A DNA stretch of 64,000 nt from Hymenobacter sp. APR13 (GCF_000737515.1 NZ_CP006587.1:1236001-1300000), one strand, 5' to 3'. Positions 26,289 to 35,513 are shown, counted from the stretch's first letter. Notes: generated by a model from the letters alone, not told the origin. A program made the numbers and translations.

Positions 26289-26377
26289 TTAAATGGCTGA
26301 ATGATTAAATGGTTGGTTGTTCCGGATACTTCTCTGGAACGACCAACCATTTAACCATTCAGCCATTTAGCCATTAA
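26289..26377. repeat. AT-rich inverted repeat (family C, copy 1)
   Basis: TTAAATGGCTGAATGATTAA...GGTTGG faces CCAACCATTTAACCATTCAG...CATTTA with one mismatch or so. The same words recur at 39094-39173. It separates mreB from mreC and overlaps the mreB 3' end by a few bases. Confidence 0.8.
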
Positions 26378-27399
26378 GTCAGCAGCACGCTGCGGAAGGC
26401 CTGGATGTTTTTGATGGCCGCGCCGGTGCCGCGCACTACGGCACGAAGCGGGTCTTCAGCAATGTGAATCGGCAGCTTGGTTTTGGCGGCCAGGCGCTTA
26501 TCGAGGCCGCGCAGCAGGGCGCCGCCGCCAGTCAGATGGATGCCGTTTTCGTAGATGTCGGCCGACAGCTCGGGCGGCGAAATCTCCAGCGCCTTCAGTA
26601 CTGCTTCCTCAATCTTGGCCACCGACTTGTCGAGGGCAATGGCAATTTCCGACGACGTCACCTTGATAACCTTCGGAATGCCGGTCATCAGGTCGCGGCC
26701 GCGCACCTCGAAGTCGGGCGGCGTCACGTCGAGTTCGGTGAGGGCCGCGCCTACTTCAATCTTGATGCGCTCGGCCGAACGCTCCCCGATCAGCAGGTTG
26801 TGCTGGCGGCGCATGTAGTCGAGAATATCTTGGTTGAAGACGTCGCCGGCCGTTTTGATGGACTGGTCGCAGACGATACCCGACAAGGCGATTACCGCAA
26901 TTTCGGTGGTACCGCCCCCGATGTCGATGATCATCGAGCCTACGGGCTGCTCCACGTCGATGCCGATGCCGATGGCGGCGGCCATGGGCTCCTGAATCAT
27001 CCAGACTTCCTTGGCGCCGGCGTGCTCGGCGGAGTCACGCACAGCGCGCTTCTCCACCTCGGTGATGCCCGACGGAATGCAGATGACCATGCGGTGCGAC
27101 GGCTGAAACAGCCGCGTCCGGGTGTCAATCATCTTGATCATGCCCTTGATCATCTCCTCGGCGGCGTGGAAGTCGGCAATTACACCGTCTTTCAGGGGGC
27201 GGATGGTCTTGATATTGTCGTGGGTCTTTTCGTGCATTTGCTGCGCTTGCCGGCCCACGGCAATTACCTTATTGGTTGTGCGGTCTTTGGCGATGATGCT
27301 CGGCTCGTCCACCACGATTTTGTCGTTGTGGATGATGAGCGTATTGGCCGTTCCCAGGTCGATGGCAATATCGCTGGTGAGGAAATTAAAGAAACCCAT
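26374..27399 (-). CDS. mreB: Rod-shape-determining protein MreB (bacterial actin)
   Basis: A 341-residue actin-fold ATPase that guides side-wall synthesis. The phosphate-1 motif is IAIDLGTANTLI, the phosphate-2 motif IIDIGGGTTEIAV, and the adenosine motif LTGGGALLRGLDKR. Length is standard. It lies upstream of mreC in the canonical order. Confidence 0.97.
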   Translation of the reverse strand: MGFFNFLTSDIAIDLGTANTLIIHNDKIVVDEPSIIAKDRTTNKVIAVGRQAQQMHEKTHDNIKTIRPLKDGVIADFHAAEEMIKGMIKMIDTRTRLFQPSHRMVICIPSGITEVEKRAVRDSAEHAGAKEVWMIQEPMAAAIGIGIDVEQPVGSMIIDIGGGTTEIAVIALSGIVCDQSIKTAGDVFNQDILDYMRRQHNLLIGERSAERIKIEVGAALTELDVTPPDFEVRGRDLMTGIPKVIKVTSSEIAIALDKSVAKIEEAVLKALEISPPELSADIYENGIHLTGGGALLRGLDKRLAAKTKLPIHIAEDPLRAVVRGTGAAIKNIQAFRSVLLT

Positions 27400-27457
27400 T
27401 GGTTAACGGCGGCAAGTGAATGAGTACGGGGCGTTTGCACCCGCACAAAAAGTGGGG

Positions 27458-27466
27458 GCAAAAGTA
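27458..27466 (-). promoter_or_regulatory. Candidate -7 box TACTTTTGC for mreB
   Basis: TACTTTTGC on the minus strand matches TAnnTTTG and lies about 60 bases upstream of the mreB ATG. The -33 element is weak. Confidence 0.42.
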
Positions 27467-27749
27467 AGCAAGTTTCGGGGAAGCCCCACGGTTGGGGGTA
27501 TCAAACTGAAACAGCAGGTCGACCGGTTCATCCCATCCCGGGAATTGTGGCGCGGCGCGGCTGGCGTCATCAACGCTGGCCGGCCTGCTGGGATTGTCCG
27601 AGCGGGCCGGCGGCCCGCATTTTCCAGCTTGCCCGGCGGGCCGGCGGCGACCTTCCATGCACAAAACGCCCCGGGGCGGCCAAAGCCACGCCGGGGCGTT
27701 TTCTGGTTCAACACAGGCGCCAATGAGCTATAGGCGCCTGCTTGTCAGG
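27467..27749. other. Noncoding spacer between purH and mreB
   Basis: This 283-base stretch, part of the 350 bases between the two genes, has no supported gene. It contains GC-rich GGGCCGGCGGC text at about 27600-27650, the purH terminator, and a second short inverted repeat CAGGCGCC / GGCGCCTG at 27714-27740 directly after the purH stop. The short in-frame openings here lack codon character. Confidence 0.5.
27663..27702 (-). terminator. Terminator downstream of purH
   Basis: Stem AAAACGCCCCGG / CCGGGGCGTTTT with T-runs on either strand, about 48 bases after the purH stop. Confidence 0.75.
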
Positions 27750-29285
27750 CTAGTGCTTGAAGTGCCGCACGCCGGTGAGCACCATGGCCATGCCTAGGCG
27801 GTTGCAGGCGTCGATGCTGTCTTGGTCTTTGATGGAGCCGCCGGGCTGCACCACCGCCCGGATGCCGGCCTCGCCGGCAATTTCCACGCAGTCGGGGAAG
27901 GGAAAGAAGGCGTCGGAGGCCATGACGGCGCCCTGCAGCTCGAAGCCGAAGCTGCGGGCCTTCTCGATGGCCTGGCGCAGGGCATCTACGCGCGAGGTCT
28001 GGCCGACGCCGGACGCCAGCAGCTGGCCGGCCCGCGCCAGCACGATGGTGTTGCTCTTGGTGTGCTTGCACACTTTGAGGGCGAATTCCAGCGCCGCCAC
28101 CTCGTCGGTCGTCGGCGCCGACTCGGTTACGGTGCGGAACTCGGCGGCGCCCTCCACTTGGCGGTCGAAGTCCTGCTCAATCACGCCGTTGAGCAAGGTT
28201 TTGATTTGCTTGGCCGGGAACTGCACCGGCTTCTGGCGCAGCAGAATGCGGTTTTTCTTGCTTTGCAGGATGGGCAGCGCCTCGGCCTCAAACTCCGGCG
28301 CAATCAGCACCTCAAAAAACAGCTTGTTCAGCTCCTCGGCCGTAGCGGCATCCACGGGCTTATTCACGATGATAACGCCGCCAAACGCCGACACCGGGTC
28401 GCAGCTGAGGGCGTTGAGGTAGGCCGTGTGCAGCGTGTCGGCCTGGGCGATGCCGCAAGCGTTGGTGTGCTTGAGGATGGCGCAGGCCGCCGGGCCCTGG
28501 GCGTCGAACTCCTGCATGAGCAGGACGGCGGCGTCCACGTCCACGAGGTTGTTGTAGCTGAGCTGCTTGCCGTGGAGCTGGTCGAAGAGGGCGTTCAGGT
28601 CGCCGTAGAAGGTGCCGGCCTGGTGGGGGTTTTCGCCGTAGCGCAGGGCGGTGGCGGGCTTCTCGCTCACTTTCAGGGCAGCTGCACTCAGCTCCGTACC
28701 CTCGGCCATGTACCGGAAAATCTGGGTGTCGTAGTGCGAGGTGGCCTCGAAGGCGGCGGCGGCGTAGTGGCGGCGGTCGTCGAGGTCGGTGGCGCAGTTT
28801 TTCTGGGTCAGCAGCTCGGTTACGGCCGCGTACTGGTCGCGGGAGCTGACCACCAGCACGTCGCGGAAGTTTTTGGCGGCGGCGCGCAGCAGCGAGATGC
28901 CCCCGATGTCAATCTTCTCGATAACGTCGGCCTCGGCGGCGCCGGAAGCCACGGTTTCCTCGAACGGGTACAAGTCCACAATCACCAGGTCGATGGGCGG
29001 AATCTGGTGCTGGCTGGCCTGCTGCTGGTCGCCGGCCTCGTGGCGGCGCTGCAGAATGCCGCCGAATACTTTGGGGTGCAGCGTTTTCACGCGGCCGCCA
29101 AACACTTCCGGAAAGCCCGTCAGGCTCTCCACGGCCGTTACCTCGGCGCCCTGCTCCTCGATGAACTGCTGCGTACCGCCGGTGGAGTAGATCGTGACGC
29201 CGTGCTGCTTGAGCAGCGCTACCAGCGGCTCGAGGCGGTCTTTATAATATACAGAAACGAGAGCGGAGCGAATGGGCTGCGACAT
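27750..29285 (-). CDS. purH: Bifunctional AICAR transformylase / IMP cyclohydrolase
   Basis: A 511-residue enzyme for the last two steps of IMP synthesis. The N-terminal MGS-like cyclohydrolase domain has SALVSVYYKDRLEPLVALL, YSTGGTQQFIEEQG and FGGRVKTLHPKVFGGIL. The C-terminal transformylase domain has YGENPHQAGTFYG, KHTNACGIAQ and SDAFFPFPD near the end. ATG at 29285 (MSQPIRSAL) is preferred to the in-frame start four codons upstream. It leads the minus-strand series into mreB, with terminators between. Confidence 0.96.
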   Translation of the reverse strand: MSQPIRSALVSVYYKDRLEPLVALLKQHGVTIYSTGGTQQFIEEQGAEVTAVESLTGFPEVFGGRVKTLHPKVFGGILQRRHEAGDQQQASQHQIPPIDLVIVDLYPFEETVASGAAEADVIEKIDIGGISLLRAAAKNFRDVLVVSSRDQYAAVTELLTQKNCATDLDDRRHYAAAAFEATSHYDTQIFRYMAEGTELSAAALKVSEKPATALRYGENPHQAGTFYGDLNALFDQLHGKQLSYNNLVDVDAAVLLMQEFDAQGPAACAILKHTNACGIAQADTLHTAYLNALSCDPVSAFGGVIIVNKPVDAATAEELNKLFFEVLIAPEFEAEALPILQSKKNRILLRQKPVQFPAKQIKTLLNGVIEQDFDRQVEGAAEFRTVTESAPTTDEVAALEFALKVCKHTKSNTIVLARAGQLLASGVGQTSRVDALRQAIEKARSFGFELQGAVMASDAFFPFPDCVEIAGEAGIRAVVQPGGSIKDQDSIDACNRLGMAMVLTGVRHFKH

Positions 29286-29399
29286 GGTAGCGGGCAATTG
29301 ATGAAAAGGTGAAACGCGCCGCGAAGGTAGGGCCGCCAGCGAAAGCAGCGGTATTACCGAATTATTATGTGCGCCCGGCGGCCAATTCTTCCGGGCGGA

Positions 29400-29429
29400 T
29401 TGCGGAGGCAGCCCGCGCCGGTATCTTTG
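29400..29429 (+). promoter_or_regulatory. Promoter TTG-N19-TATCTTTG
   Basis: TTG at 29400-29402, exactly 19 bases, then TATCTTTG at 29422-29429: a full match to the Bacteroidota primary-sigma promoter. It would give a leader of about 30 bases for the GTG-started gene at 29465. Confidence 0.62.
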
Positions 29430-29464
29430 CGGCTGCTTGCTACCATTTTATTACTCTGGTTTTC

Positions 29465-30769
29465 GTGAAACATCTTTTTCTGCTGGCCGGCGCCTGTCTG
29501 GCTTCCACCCTGGGCCTCGCCCAGTCGGCCACCAACTACAAGCCCGGCTACCTGGTTACGCTGCAGGGCGACACGCTGCGCGGCGAAATTGAGCTGACCC
29601 GGTTTCCGTCGGAAAACGGCGTGCTGCTGCGGGCGGCCGGCACCACCACGCCCGGCAAGGCCTACCTGCCGCTCACCACGCGCCTGGTGCAGCTAGACAA
29701 CGGCCAGCGGCTGGTGCGGCGTAAGCTGGTGCTGCAGCGGCGCACCCAGGTGGTTACGCGCATCGTGGGCGACTCCCGCGACTCAATCGGCGTGTTTGTG
29801 CAGCAGCTGACCACCGGCGCCGCCCGCCTCTACCGCCTCGACTACAACCTGCTGCCCAGCACCGGCACCGCCTTCGAGCACACCAAGCGCGAAACACAGT
29901 TCTTTCTGATGGAAACGGCCCCCAGCGGCCTGCTGGTGCTGGAGCAGATCAACTTCCGGCCTATGCTGCAATCGGTGTTTGCTGGCTGCGCGCCCGCCCT
30001 GGAGCAGCTGCCGCGCACCAAGTTTGAGGAGGACGCGCTGGTGAAGCTGGCCCTGGCGTACGGCAGCTGCGCCCCCGGCCTGCCCGCCACCGACCTGCGC
30101 CCGGCCCCCGAGCCGGCCCCCAAAAGCCGGCTGCTGCTGGGCGTCCGGGCCGGGGCAGTTAGGCATACGCTCAGCATCGGCAACGAGCCGCGCCTGGCCC
30201 GCTCCAAAGCCGAGCCGCTCACCGACTGGCAGGCGGCCGTGTATGCCCGCCTCGTGCGGCCCGGCCGGGCCGTATCGTTTGGGGCGGGGCTGCAGTACGG
30301 CAAGCGCCGCACGCGCTACGCCTCCGACTACGTGGTGCCGGTTGGCTTCACCAATGCCGGCCAGCAGTTTGCGCTGGCCGCGGAGTTTGAGGTGCAGGCC
30401 CTGCAGCTGCCGGTGTGGATGCAGTGGGGCGCAAAGTCAGGCTACGGCTTCTACGTGGGGGCCGGGGCAGTGCCGGGCCTACACCGCCAGGGCCGCCTCG
30501 TTTCCGATGCCCTGCGCTCTGTGGTTGACCCCGGCAGCTTCTCGCCACGCGCCGTTGCTGAGCGCGTAACCGACGAACGGTTCGACAACGGCTCGGTGCT
30601 GACGCTGGGCGGCCAGCTCACGGCCGGCTACCGGCCGCGCCTGGGCGCCGGCAAGCTCACGCCGTTGCTGGAAGTGCAGTACGAGCGGGGCAAAGAGCTG
30701 CGCGACGACCAGTTTCTGAACGGTGCCGCCTACGACGGCCTGTCGGTGCGGGTGGGCGTGGAGTTTTAA
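29465..30769 (+). CDS. Exported protein with C-terminal outer-membrane beta-barrel-like region (GTG start)
   Basis: A 434-residue protein. GTG at 29465 begins the signal peptide MKHLFLLAGACLASTLGLAQ; upstream in-frame residues do not fit. The N-terminal domain (about 22-225) has YKPGYLVTLQGDTLRGEIEL and ends in a segment with FAGCAPALEQLPRTKFEEDA and YGSC. The rest (about 240-434) alternates like a small beta-barrel: LLGVRAGAVRHTLS, VSFGAGLQYGKRRTRY, YGFYVGAGAVPGL, ending VGVEF with a terminal Phe. It shares its N-terminal domain with the next gene. Function unknown. Confidence 0.75.
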   Translation: MKHLFLLAGACLASTLGLAQSATNYKPGYLVTLQGDTLRGEIELTRFPSENGVLLRAAGTTTPGKAYLPLTTRLVQLDNGQRLVRRKLVLQRRTQVVTRIVGDSRDSIGVFVQQLTTGAARLYRLDYNLLPSTGTAFEHTKRETQFFLMETAPSGLLVLEQINFRPMLQSVFAGCAPALEQLPRTKFEEDALVKLALAYGSCAPGLPATDLRPAPEPAPKSRLLLGVRAGAVRHTLSIGNEPRLARSKAEPLTDWQAAVYARLVRPGRAVSFGAGLQYGKRRTRYASDYVVPVGFTNAGQQFALAAEFEVQALQLPVWMQWGAKSGYGFYVGAGAVPGLHRQGRLVSDALRSVVDPGSFSPRAVAERVTDERFDNGSVLTLGGQLTAGYRPRLGAGKLTPLLEVQYERGKELRDDQFLNGAAYDGLSVRVGVEF

Positions 30770-30841
30770 GTAGCAACCTGGCAGCTTTCCACCCCGGCAA
30801 CCAAGCCGCTGGCCGCTGCCTGTACCATACAGCCGTGCTTT

Positions 30842-31438
30842 ATGAAACACTTCCTTCTCCTTGGCGGCTGGGCATTGCTGGCTCCTGCCGCGCTGCACGC
30901 CCAGAAAGCCACTCCCTACAAGCCCGGTTACGTGGTTTCCTTGGCCGGCGACACCGTGCGGGGCTATGTGCTGCCCCCCACGGCCCGCACCATGGGCATG
31001 AGCCTGCGGTTTCGCCTGCAGCCCACTGACCCGGACATACTGTATCCTCTCAAATCTGTACGGGGCGCCGGCCTGCAGGCCGGCAAAACCTACCGGGTGC
31101 GCAAGCTTCAGCCCGTTGTTGGCCGCGACACGCTGCGGCTGCTGTTTCAGCCCCTGGCCGTTGGCTCGCTCACGCTGTATCGACTCGATTACGAGATACG
31201 CAACAGCGACGCCAGCGCCCTGAACGGCGCCCGCTACGAAAATACGTTCTATTACCTGGAACAGGGGAATAATGCGCTGATCCTGGTGCAAGCCGGTTCG
31301 TTTCGGCAGGTGTTTGGGGGGCTGCTGGCTACCTGTGCGCCCGGCCCCGTAACCGGGCGCTTCGACGAGGCCAATCTGCGTCGGCTGGTGAGCTTGTACA
31401 ATGCCTGCGGTGGTTCGCCACCTGCCACCCGTCCCTGA
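30842..31438 (+). CDS. Exported protein, short paralogue of the preceding gene
   Basis: A 198-residue protein with signal peptide MKHFLLLGGWALLAPAALHA. YKPGYVVSLAGDTVRGYVLP matches the preceding protein's N-terminal domain, as do YRLDYEI and the Cys-containing end FGGLLATCAPGP ... LVSLYNACGG. It lacks the C-terminal barrel. The 72-base gap suggests cotranscription or a recent tandem duplication followed by loss of the barrel. Function unknown. Confidence 0.75.
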   Translation: MKHFLLLGGWALLAPAALHAQKATPYKPGYVVSLAGDTVRGYVLPPTARTMGMSLRFRLQPTDPDILYPLKSVRGAGLQAGKTYRVRKLQPVVGRDTLRLLFQPLAVGSLTLYRLDYEIRNSDASALNGARYENTFYYLEQGNNALILVQAGSFRQVFGGLLATCAPGPVTGRFDEANLRRLVSLYNACGGSPPATRP

Positions 31439-31520
31439 GGCCGCGCGCTGTGCCCGGGAAATCAGCTTGAACTTAATGAGGGATTAGCAGTAAAAACATG
31501 TAGTTTTTCCCGGTTCCTCT

Positions 31521-32684
31521 ATGTTTTCTGATTCCTTCACCAGCCCTCCGCAACCGATGCCCACGGCACCGGCCCCTGAAGCAGCTGCCGCCGCCTTGGC
31601 GCCCCGCCTGTTGGCCCAGGCCCCAGCCTCCGACCAGCCGGGCGGCTTCCCCATCCAGGAGTTCGGGTGGCTGCGCGAAGCCGGCCTGCTGCGCGCGCCG
31701 CTGCCTGCCAGTCTGGGTGGCACTGGCCTCGCCGAGCCCACCCAGACGCTGCCACTGCTACGGGTACTGCGCCACATCGGGTGGGGCAACCTGGCCGTGG
31801 GGCGCGTGTATGAAGGACATGTCAATGCCTTGCAGCTCATGCAGCGCTTCGGCCGGCCCGGGCAGGTAGCCGCCTGGGCCGCCGATGCGGCGGCCGGCCA
31901 CCTGTTTGGCGTCTGGAACACGGAGGCGCACGATGGCGTGAAGCTGGAACCACTGCCCGACGGCCGCTACCGACTGCGGGGCAGCAAAACCTTTGCCTCA
32001 GGTGCGGGCCACGTTACGCGGCCACTGCTGACGGCAGGCCTGCCCGATGGCGGCTGGCAGATGCTGATTTTGCCGGCCGACACTCAGCAGCCGGCCCTGG
32101 ATGCCAGCTTCTGGCGCCCGCTGGGCATGCGCGCCTCGGCCAGTTTCCGCGCCGACTTCACCGGGCTGGAAATCGGGCCGGAAGACTTGCTGGGTGAGCC
32201 CGGCTCATACTATCAGCAACCAGCCTTCAGCGGCGGTGCCATTCGGTTTGCGGCGGTGCAGCTGGGTGGGGCGGAGGCTGTGTTCGACGAAACCCGGCGC
32301 TTTCTGCAGCAGCTGGGCCGCACCGACGACCCGTATCAGCGCCAGCGCCTCGGTGAGATGAGCGTGCTGATTGAGTCGGGCAATCTGTGGCTGCGCGGGG
32401 CCGCCGACCACGCTACGCGCCCCACCGCCGAAGCCGATCCGGAGGCTACAGTAGCGTATGCCAACATGATGCGGACAGCCGTGGAGGAAATCTGCCTGCG
32501 CGTGCTGCAGCTGGCCGAACGTTGCGTAGGGGCCCGTGGCCTACTGCAGCCCGAGCCCTTCGAGCGCCTGCACCGCGACCTGACCCACTACCTGCGCCAG
32601 CCCGCCCCCGACGCGGCCCAGGCCGATGCCGGCCGCTTCGTACTGAGCCGGCCTGAACCTGCTTACCAACTGTGGAATGTCTGA
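31521..32684 (+). CDS. Acyl-CoA dehydrogenase-like flavoprotein
   Basis: A 387-residue protein. FGWLREAGLLRAPLPASLGG is the N-terminal helical domain pattern of acyl-CoA dehydrogenases, GVWNTEAHDGVKLEPLPDGR the middle beta domain, and GGAIRFAAVQLGGAEAVFDE the C-terminal helices. Substrate is unknown and I cannot place the catalytic Glu with confidence. It overlaps the PIG-L gene by 8 bases and heads a four-gene cluster, which argues for modification of a special acyl or sugar compound rather than fatty-acid breakdown. Confidence 0.8.
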   Translation: MFSDSFTSPPQPMPTAPAPEAAAAALAPRLLAQAPASDQPGGFPIQEFGWLREAGLLRAPLPASLGGTGLAEPTQTLPLLRVLRHIGWGNLAVGRVYEGHVNALQLMQRFGRPGQVAAWAADAAAGHLFGVWNTEAHDGVKLEPLPDGRYRLRGSKTFASGAGHVTRPLLTAGLPDGGWQMLILPADTQQPALDASFWRPLGMRASASFRADFTGLEIGPEDLLGEPGSYYQQPAFSGGAIRFAAVQLGGAEAVFDETRRFLQQLGRTDDPYQRQRLGEMSVLIESGNLWLRGAADHATRPTAEADPEATVAYANMMRTAVEEICLRVLQLAERCVGARGLLQPEPFERLHRDLTHYLRQPAPDAAQADAGRFVLSRPEPAYQLWNV

Positions 32685-33426
32685 CGCGAAACCTCTGGAT
32701 TTCCACACGCTGCCCCTCAAGCCCGCTAGTTACGCGGCTTCCCTGGGGTCTACGGCCGTCATAGCTCCGCACCCCGACGACGAAAGCCTGGGCTGCGGCG
32801 GTCTGCTGGCGCTGCTGGCCCGCGCCGGGTTGCCGGTATGGTGCGTGCTGGTCAGCGACGGCACGATGTCGCACCCGAACTCCCGGAAATTTCCGGCGCC
32901 GCAGCGGCAGGCCATTCGGGAGCAGGAGCTGCGGGCCGCCCTGGCCGAGCTGGGCGTGGGCCCGCAGATGCTACTGCCGCTGGGGTTGCCCGATGGGGCC
33001 GTACCTACTCCCGACACGCCTGCCGGCGCGGCAGCCGTGCAGCGGCTGACTGCCTTTTTCCGGCGCACCCGGCCGGCTACGGTGCTGGTGCCCTGGCGCC
33101 GCGACCCGCACCCCGACCACCGATCCACTAGCCTGCTAGTGCGCACTGCGCTGGACGAACTCGCGCAGCCGCCCCGGCTGATCGAATACCTGGTGTGGGC
33201 CTGGGAGCGCGCCACGCCGGCCGATTTGCCTCAATCCGGTGAAGCCACTGGCTGGCGCCTCGACATTGAATCAGTATTGACGCAGAAAACCCAGGCCATT
33301 GCTGAACACCGGTCCCAGCTGGCACCGGGCGTTTTTAATGACGACCCGACGGGATTTTTATTGGCCGAAAGTATGCTCGCGCATTTTCGGCAACCGTATG
33401 AAGCCTATGTAGAAGCAGCCGGCTAG
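32677..33426 (+). CDS. PIG-L family deacetylase
   Basis: A 249-residue protein of the LmbE/PIG-L fold, zinc-dependent de-N-acetylases acting on GlcNAc-containing compounds. The zinc and catalytic motif is AVIAPHPDDESLGCGG (H32, D34, D35), and the third ligand region is DPHPDHRST (H145, D147, H148). No signal peptide, so the substrate is cytoplasmic. Its overlap with the preceding dehydrogenase gene indicates coupled translation. Confidence 0.86.
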   Translation: MSDAKPLDFHTLPLKPASYAASLGSTAVIAPHPDDESLGCGGLLALLARAGLPVWCVLVSDGTMSHPNSRKFPAPQRQAIREQELRAALAELGVGPQMLLPLGLPDGAVPTPDTPAGAAAVQRLTAFFRRTRPATVLVPWRRDPHPDHRSTSLLVRTALDELAQPPRLIEYLVWAWERATPADLPQSGEATGWRLDIESVLTQKTQAIAEHRSQLAPGVFNDDPTGFLLAESMLAHFRQPYEAYVEAAG

Positions 33427-33526
33427 CGAAACTCGTTGGGCTGCGCTTCAGCCACAGAGCTTAGCTACCCGGCCACATACTCGCGCATTCTGCTGATACT
33501 GCCCTAACCCCCAGCTGCTTTACACT

Positions 33527-34129
33527 ATGAATTCCAATCAACCCCATACGCTACCGCCCGACTACTTCGACGCGGTATACCGCGCCAATACCGACCCGTG
33601 GAACTTCGAGGCCAGTGCCTACGAGCACGCCAAATACGCCGACACCCTGGCGGCACTGCCTGCGGAGCGGCTCTACGAAAGCGGGTTTGAGGTTGGCTGC
33701 TCATTGGGGGTACTTACCGAAATGCTGGCGCCCCGCTGCCGGCATCTGTTGTCGATTGATGTGGCGGAAGTTCCTTTACAGCGCGCCCGGCAGCGGTGCG
33801 CGCACTTGGCGCAGGTGGAATTTCAGCGGATGGCCCTGCCTGCCGACTTTCCATCGGACCGCCAGTTTGACCTGGTAGTGCTGTCGGAAGTCGGGTATTA
33901 TTGGGCTTTGCCTGATCTGGAACGGGTAGCCACGGCGCTGCTGGCGGCACTGCAGCCGGGCGGGCATCTGCTGCTGGTACACTGGACGCCCCCCGTGCAC
34001 GACTACCCACTGACCGGCGACGAGGTACACGACTTCTTTCTGGCTCAAAATGGCCCGAATGCCCCGCTGACGCACGTTCATGGGCACCGGGCAGAACAGT
34101 ACCGCCTTGACCTGCTAAGACGAAACTAG
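33527..34129 (+). CDS. NodS-like SAM-dependent methyltransferase
   Basis: A 200-residue class I methyltransferase. DYFDAVYRANTDPWNFEASAYE is the N-terminal signature of NodS-type enzymes. The SAM site is FEVGCSLGVLTEML (about 54-67), followed by LLSIDVAEVPLQRA and DLVVLSEVGYYW. NodS methylates the free amine of a deacetylated chito-oligosaccharide; here the neighbouring deacetylase could create such an amine. Its stop overlaps the convergent glycosyltransferase by four bases. Confidence 0.83.
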   Translation: MNSNQPHTLPPDYFDAVYRANTDPWNFEASAYEHAKYADTLAALPAERLYESGFEVGCSLGVLTEMLAPRCRHLLSIDVAEVPLQRARQRCAHLAQVEFQRMALPADFPSDRQFDLVVLSEVGYYWALPDLERVATALLAALQPGGHLLLVHWTPPVHDYPLTGDEVHDFFLAQNGPNAPLTHVHGHRAEQYRLDLLRRN

Positions 34130-35358
34130 CGCAGATACGTGGCAACTGGCAGCCGCGACGCTGAACTTTCTGCTGCCGGCCCGTAGTGTTCTACCAACTG
34201 CCGAAGCTCGAAAATGGCTTGGGAAAGTGGCACCAACCGCTGACGCCGCCACCGGGCCCGATGGCGCTCCACCCATTCCCAGAGTACCCCAAACGAACTG
34301 GCTACAACTACCTGCTGCGCCAGCGCGCCAGCGGGCACACTCAGTGCAGCCGCCAGTTGCACGCAGGAAGGCCGCCGCGCAGGCGCCGAGTGAGCGTGAG
34401 CCCACAGTTGCCGCAGTTCCCGGCGCGCCTGCCAGTTGGCTAGCAGGCTGGCTCCGCTTTCCACCAAAGGCTCCTGCTGTTGCTGAAGCAGGCTGGCCCA
34501 TTCCCGCAACTGCCACGACAAACCGACCTCTACCCTCCCCTGGTGGCGGCTAGACGTGCTGACACACACTTTGGTGCTATGCCGTAGGCGTAGGTCGTGG
34601 CGGCGCAAGGCCTGCCACAGCGCTTCGTCTTCCAGATAAGGTACGATGGGCAGCCCGCCAACCTGGCGATAGGCAGCCACGCTTAGGGCCAAGCTGGCCC
34701 CAAAGTGCTGATGATGGCGCGGCCATCCATCGGCCGGGTCGGGGTCGAGCAGGGCTTCGAGGCGGGCCCGGAGCAGGCGGTAGCGGGCATCAAGCAGGTG
34801 GGTGCGCCGCACGCAGATTTCCCCGGAAGCGGCTTCCGGATAAATTCGGCCACCCACGGCATCGGCGCCGGCGGCGAATTCTGCCTGCGTGGCGGCCAGC
34901 CAGGTTGCCGCCACGCGCGTGTCGGCGTCGGTGCTGGCAATGATGCCCCGCGGGCCGGCCGTTTGCTCAAGCCGGTGGCAGGCTTCATCCATGAGTAGCC
35001 GCCGGGCCCGGCCTACGTGGGCCTCCGGCGCCACTAATGTGGCTTCCGCTACCTGCACCATCATCTGCGGATGAGAGCCGGCAAAGGCGCGTACCACATC
35101 GGCAGTGTGGTCGAGGCAGTTATTGGCCAGTACCAGCACCTCATAGCTGCTGTATGGCAGGGGCAGGCCCTGCAGATCCACCTGAGCGGCTAGGGCGGCC
35201 AGCGTTTCGGGCAATTGGCCGGCCTCATCCTTGGCCGGGATAATGACGCACACTGCCAGAGAAGCGGCCGGCGGTGCTAGGTGCTGCCATAGGCTGGCGG
35301 CTACCGAACAGGGTTGAGCAACTGAACGAAACGATATAGAGGAGGTAGCAGTAGTCAT
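34126..35358 (-). CDS. Family 2 glycosyltransferase
   Basis: A 410-residue cytoplasmic GT-A enzyme. VCVIIPAKDEAGQLPETL (about 36-53) opens the nucleotide-sugar domain. The DxD motif is STDADTRV (D144, D146), and the acceptor-side acidic pair is YLEDEALWQALRRHD. No membrane segments are evident. ATG at 35358 is preferred over the upstream ATG at 35409. It faces the methyltransferase gene with a four-base overlap. Confidence 0.82.
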   Translation of the reverse strand: MTTATSSISFRSVAQPCSVAASLWQHLAPPAASLAVCVIIPAKDEAGQLPETLAALAAQVDLQGLPLPYSSYEVLVLANNCLDHTADVVRAFAGSHPQMMVQVAEATLVAPEAHVGRARRLLMDEACHRLEQTAGPRGIIASTDADTRVAATWLAATQAEFAAGADAVGGRIYPEAASGEICVRRTHLLDARYRLLRARLEALLDPDPADGWPRHHQHFGASLALSVAAYRQVGGLPIVPYLEDEALWQALRRHDLRLRHSTKVCVSTSSRHQGRVEVGLSWQLREWASLLQQQQEPLVESGASLLANWQARRELRQLWAHAHSAPARRPSCVQLAAALSVPAGALAQQVVVASSFGVLWEWVERHRARWRRQRLVPLSQAIFELRQLVEHYGPAAESSASRLPVATYLR

Positions 35359-35458
35359 CAGCCCATGTTTTACGCAAATCTCAAGCAGATGATGACTTGC
35401 TTTTAGCATTCATGCCTACGCGGCTGTTTTTGGCCTGAAGCCAAGGCTATTGGCACAT

Positions 35459-35495
35459 AAAAAGCGCCACTCAGCAGGCTGAATGGCGCTTTTTA
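35459..35495. terminator. Bidirectional hairpin terminator
   Basis: AAAAAGCGCCACTCAG / CTGAATGGCGCTTTTT with a 4-base loop, just beyond the stop of the barrel gene (minus strand). A/T runs on both sides allow function on either strand. Confidence 0.75.
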
Positions 35496-35513
35496 TGTTG
35501 ACAGCAGAATATG

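Noticed and set aside
27822..29312. 496-codon plus-strand frame opposite purH
   Set aside because: purH is unmistakable in the other strand; the opposing frame lacks motifs.
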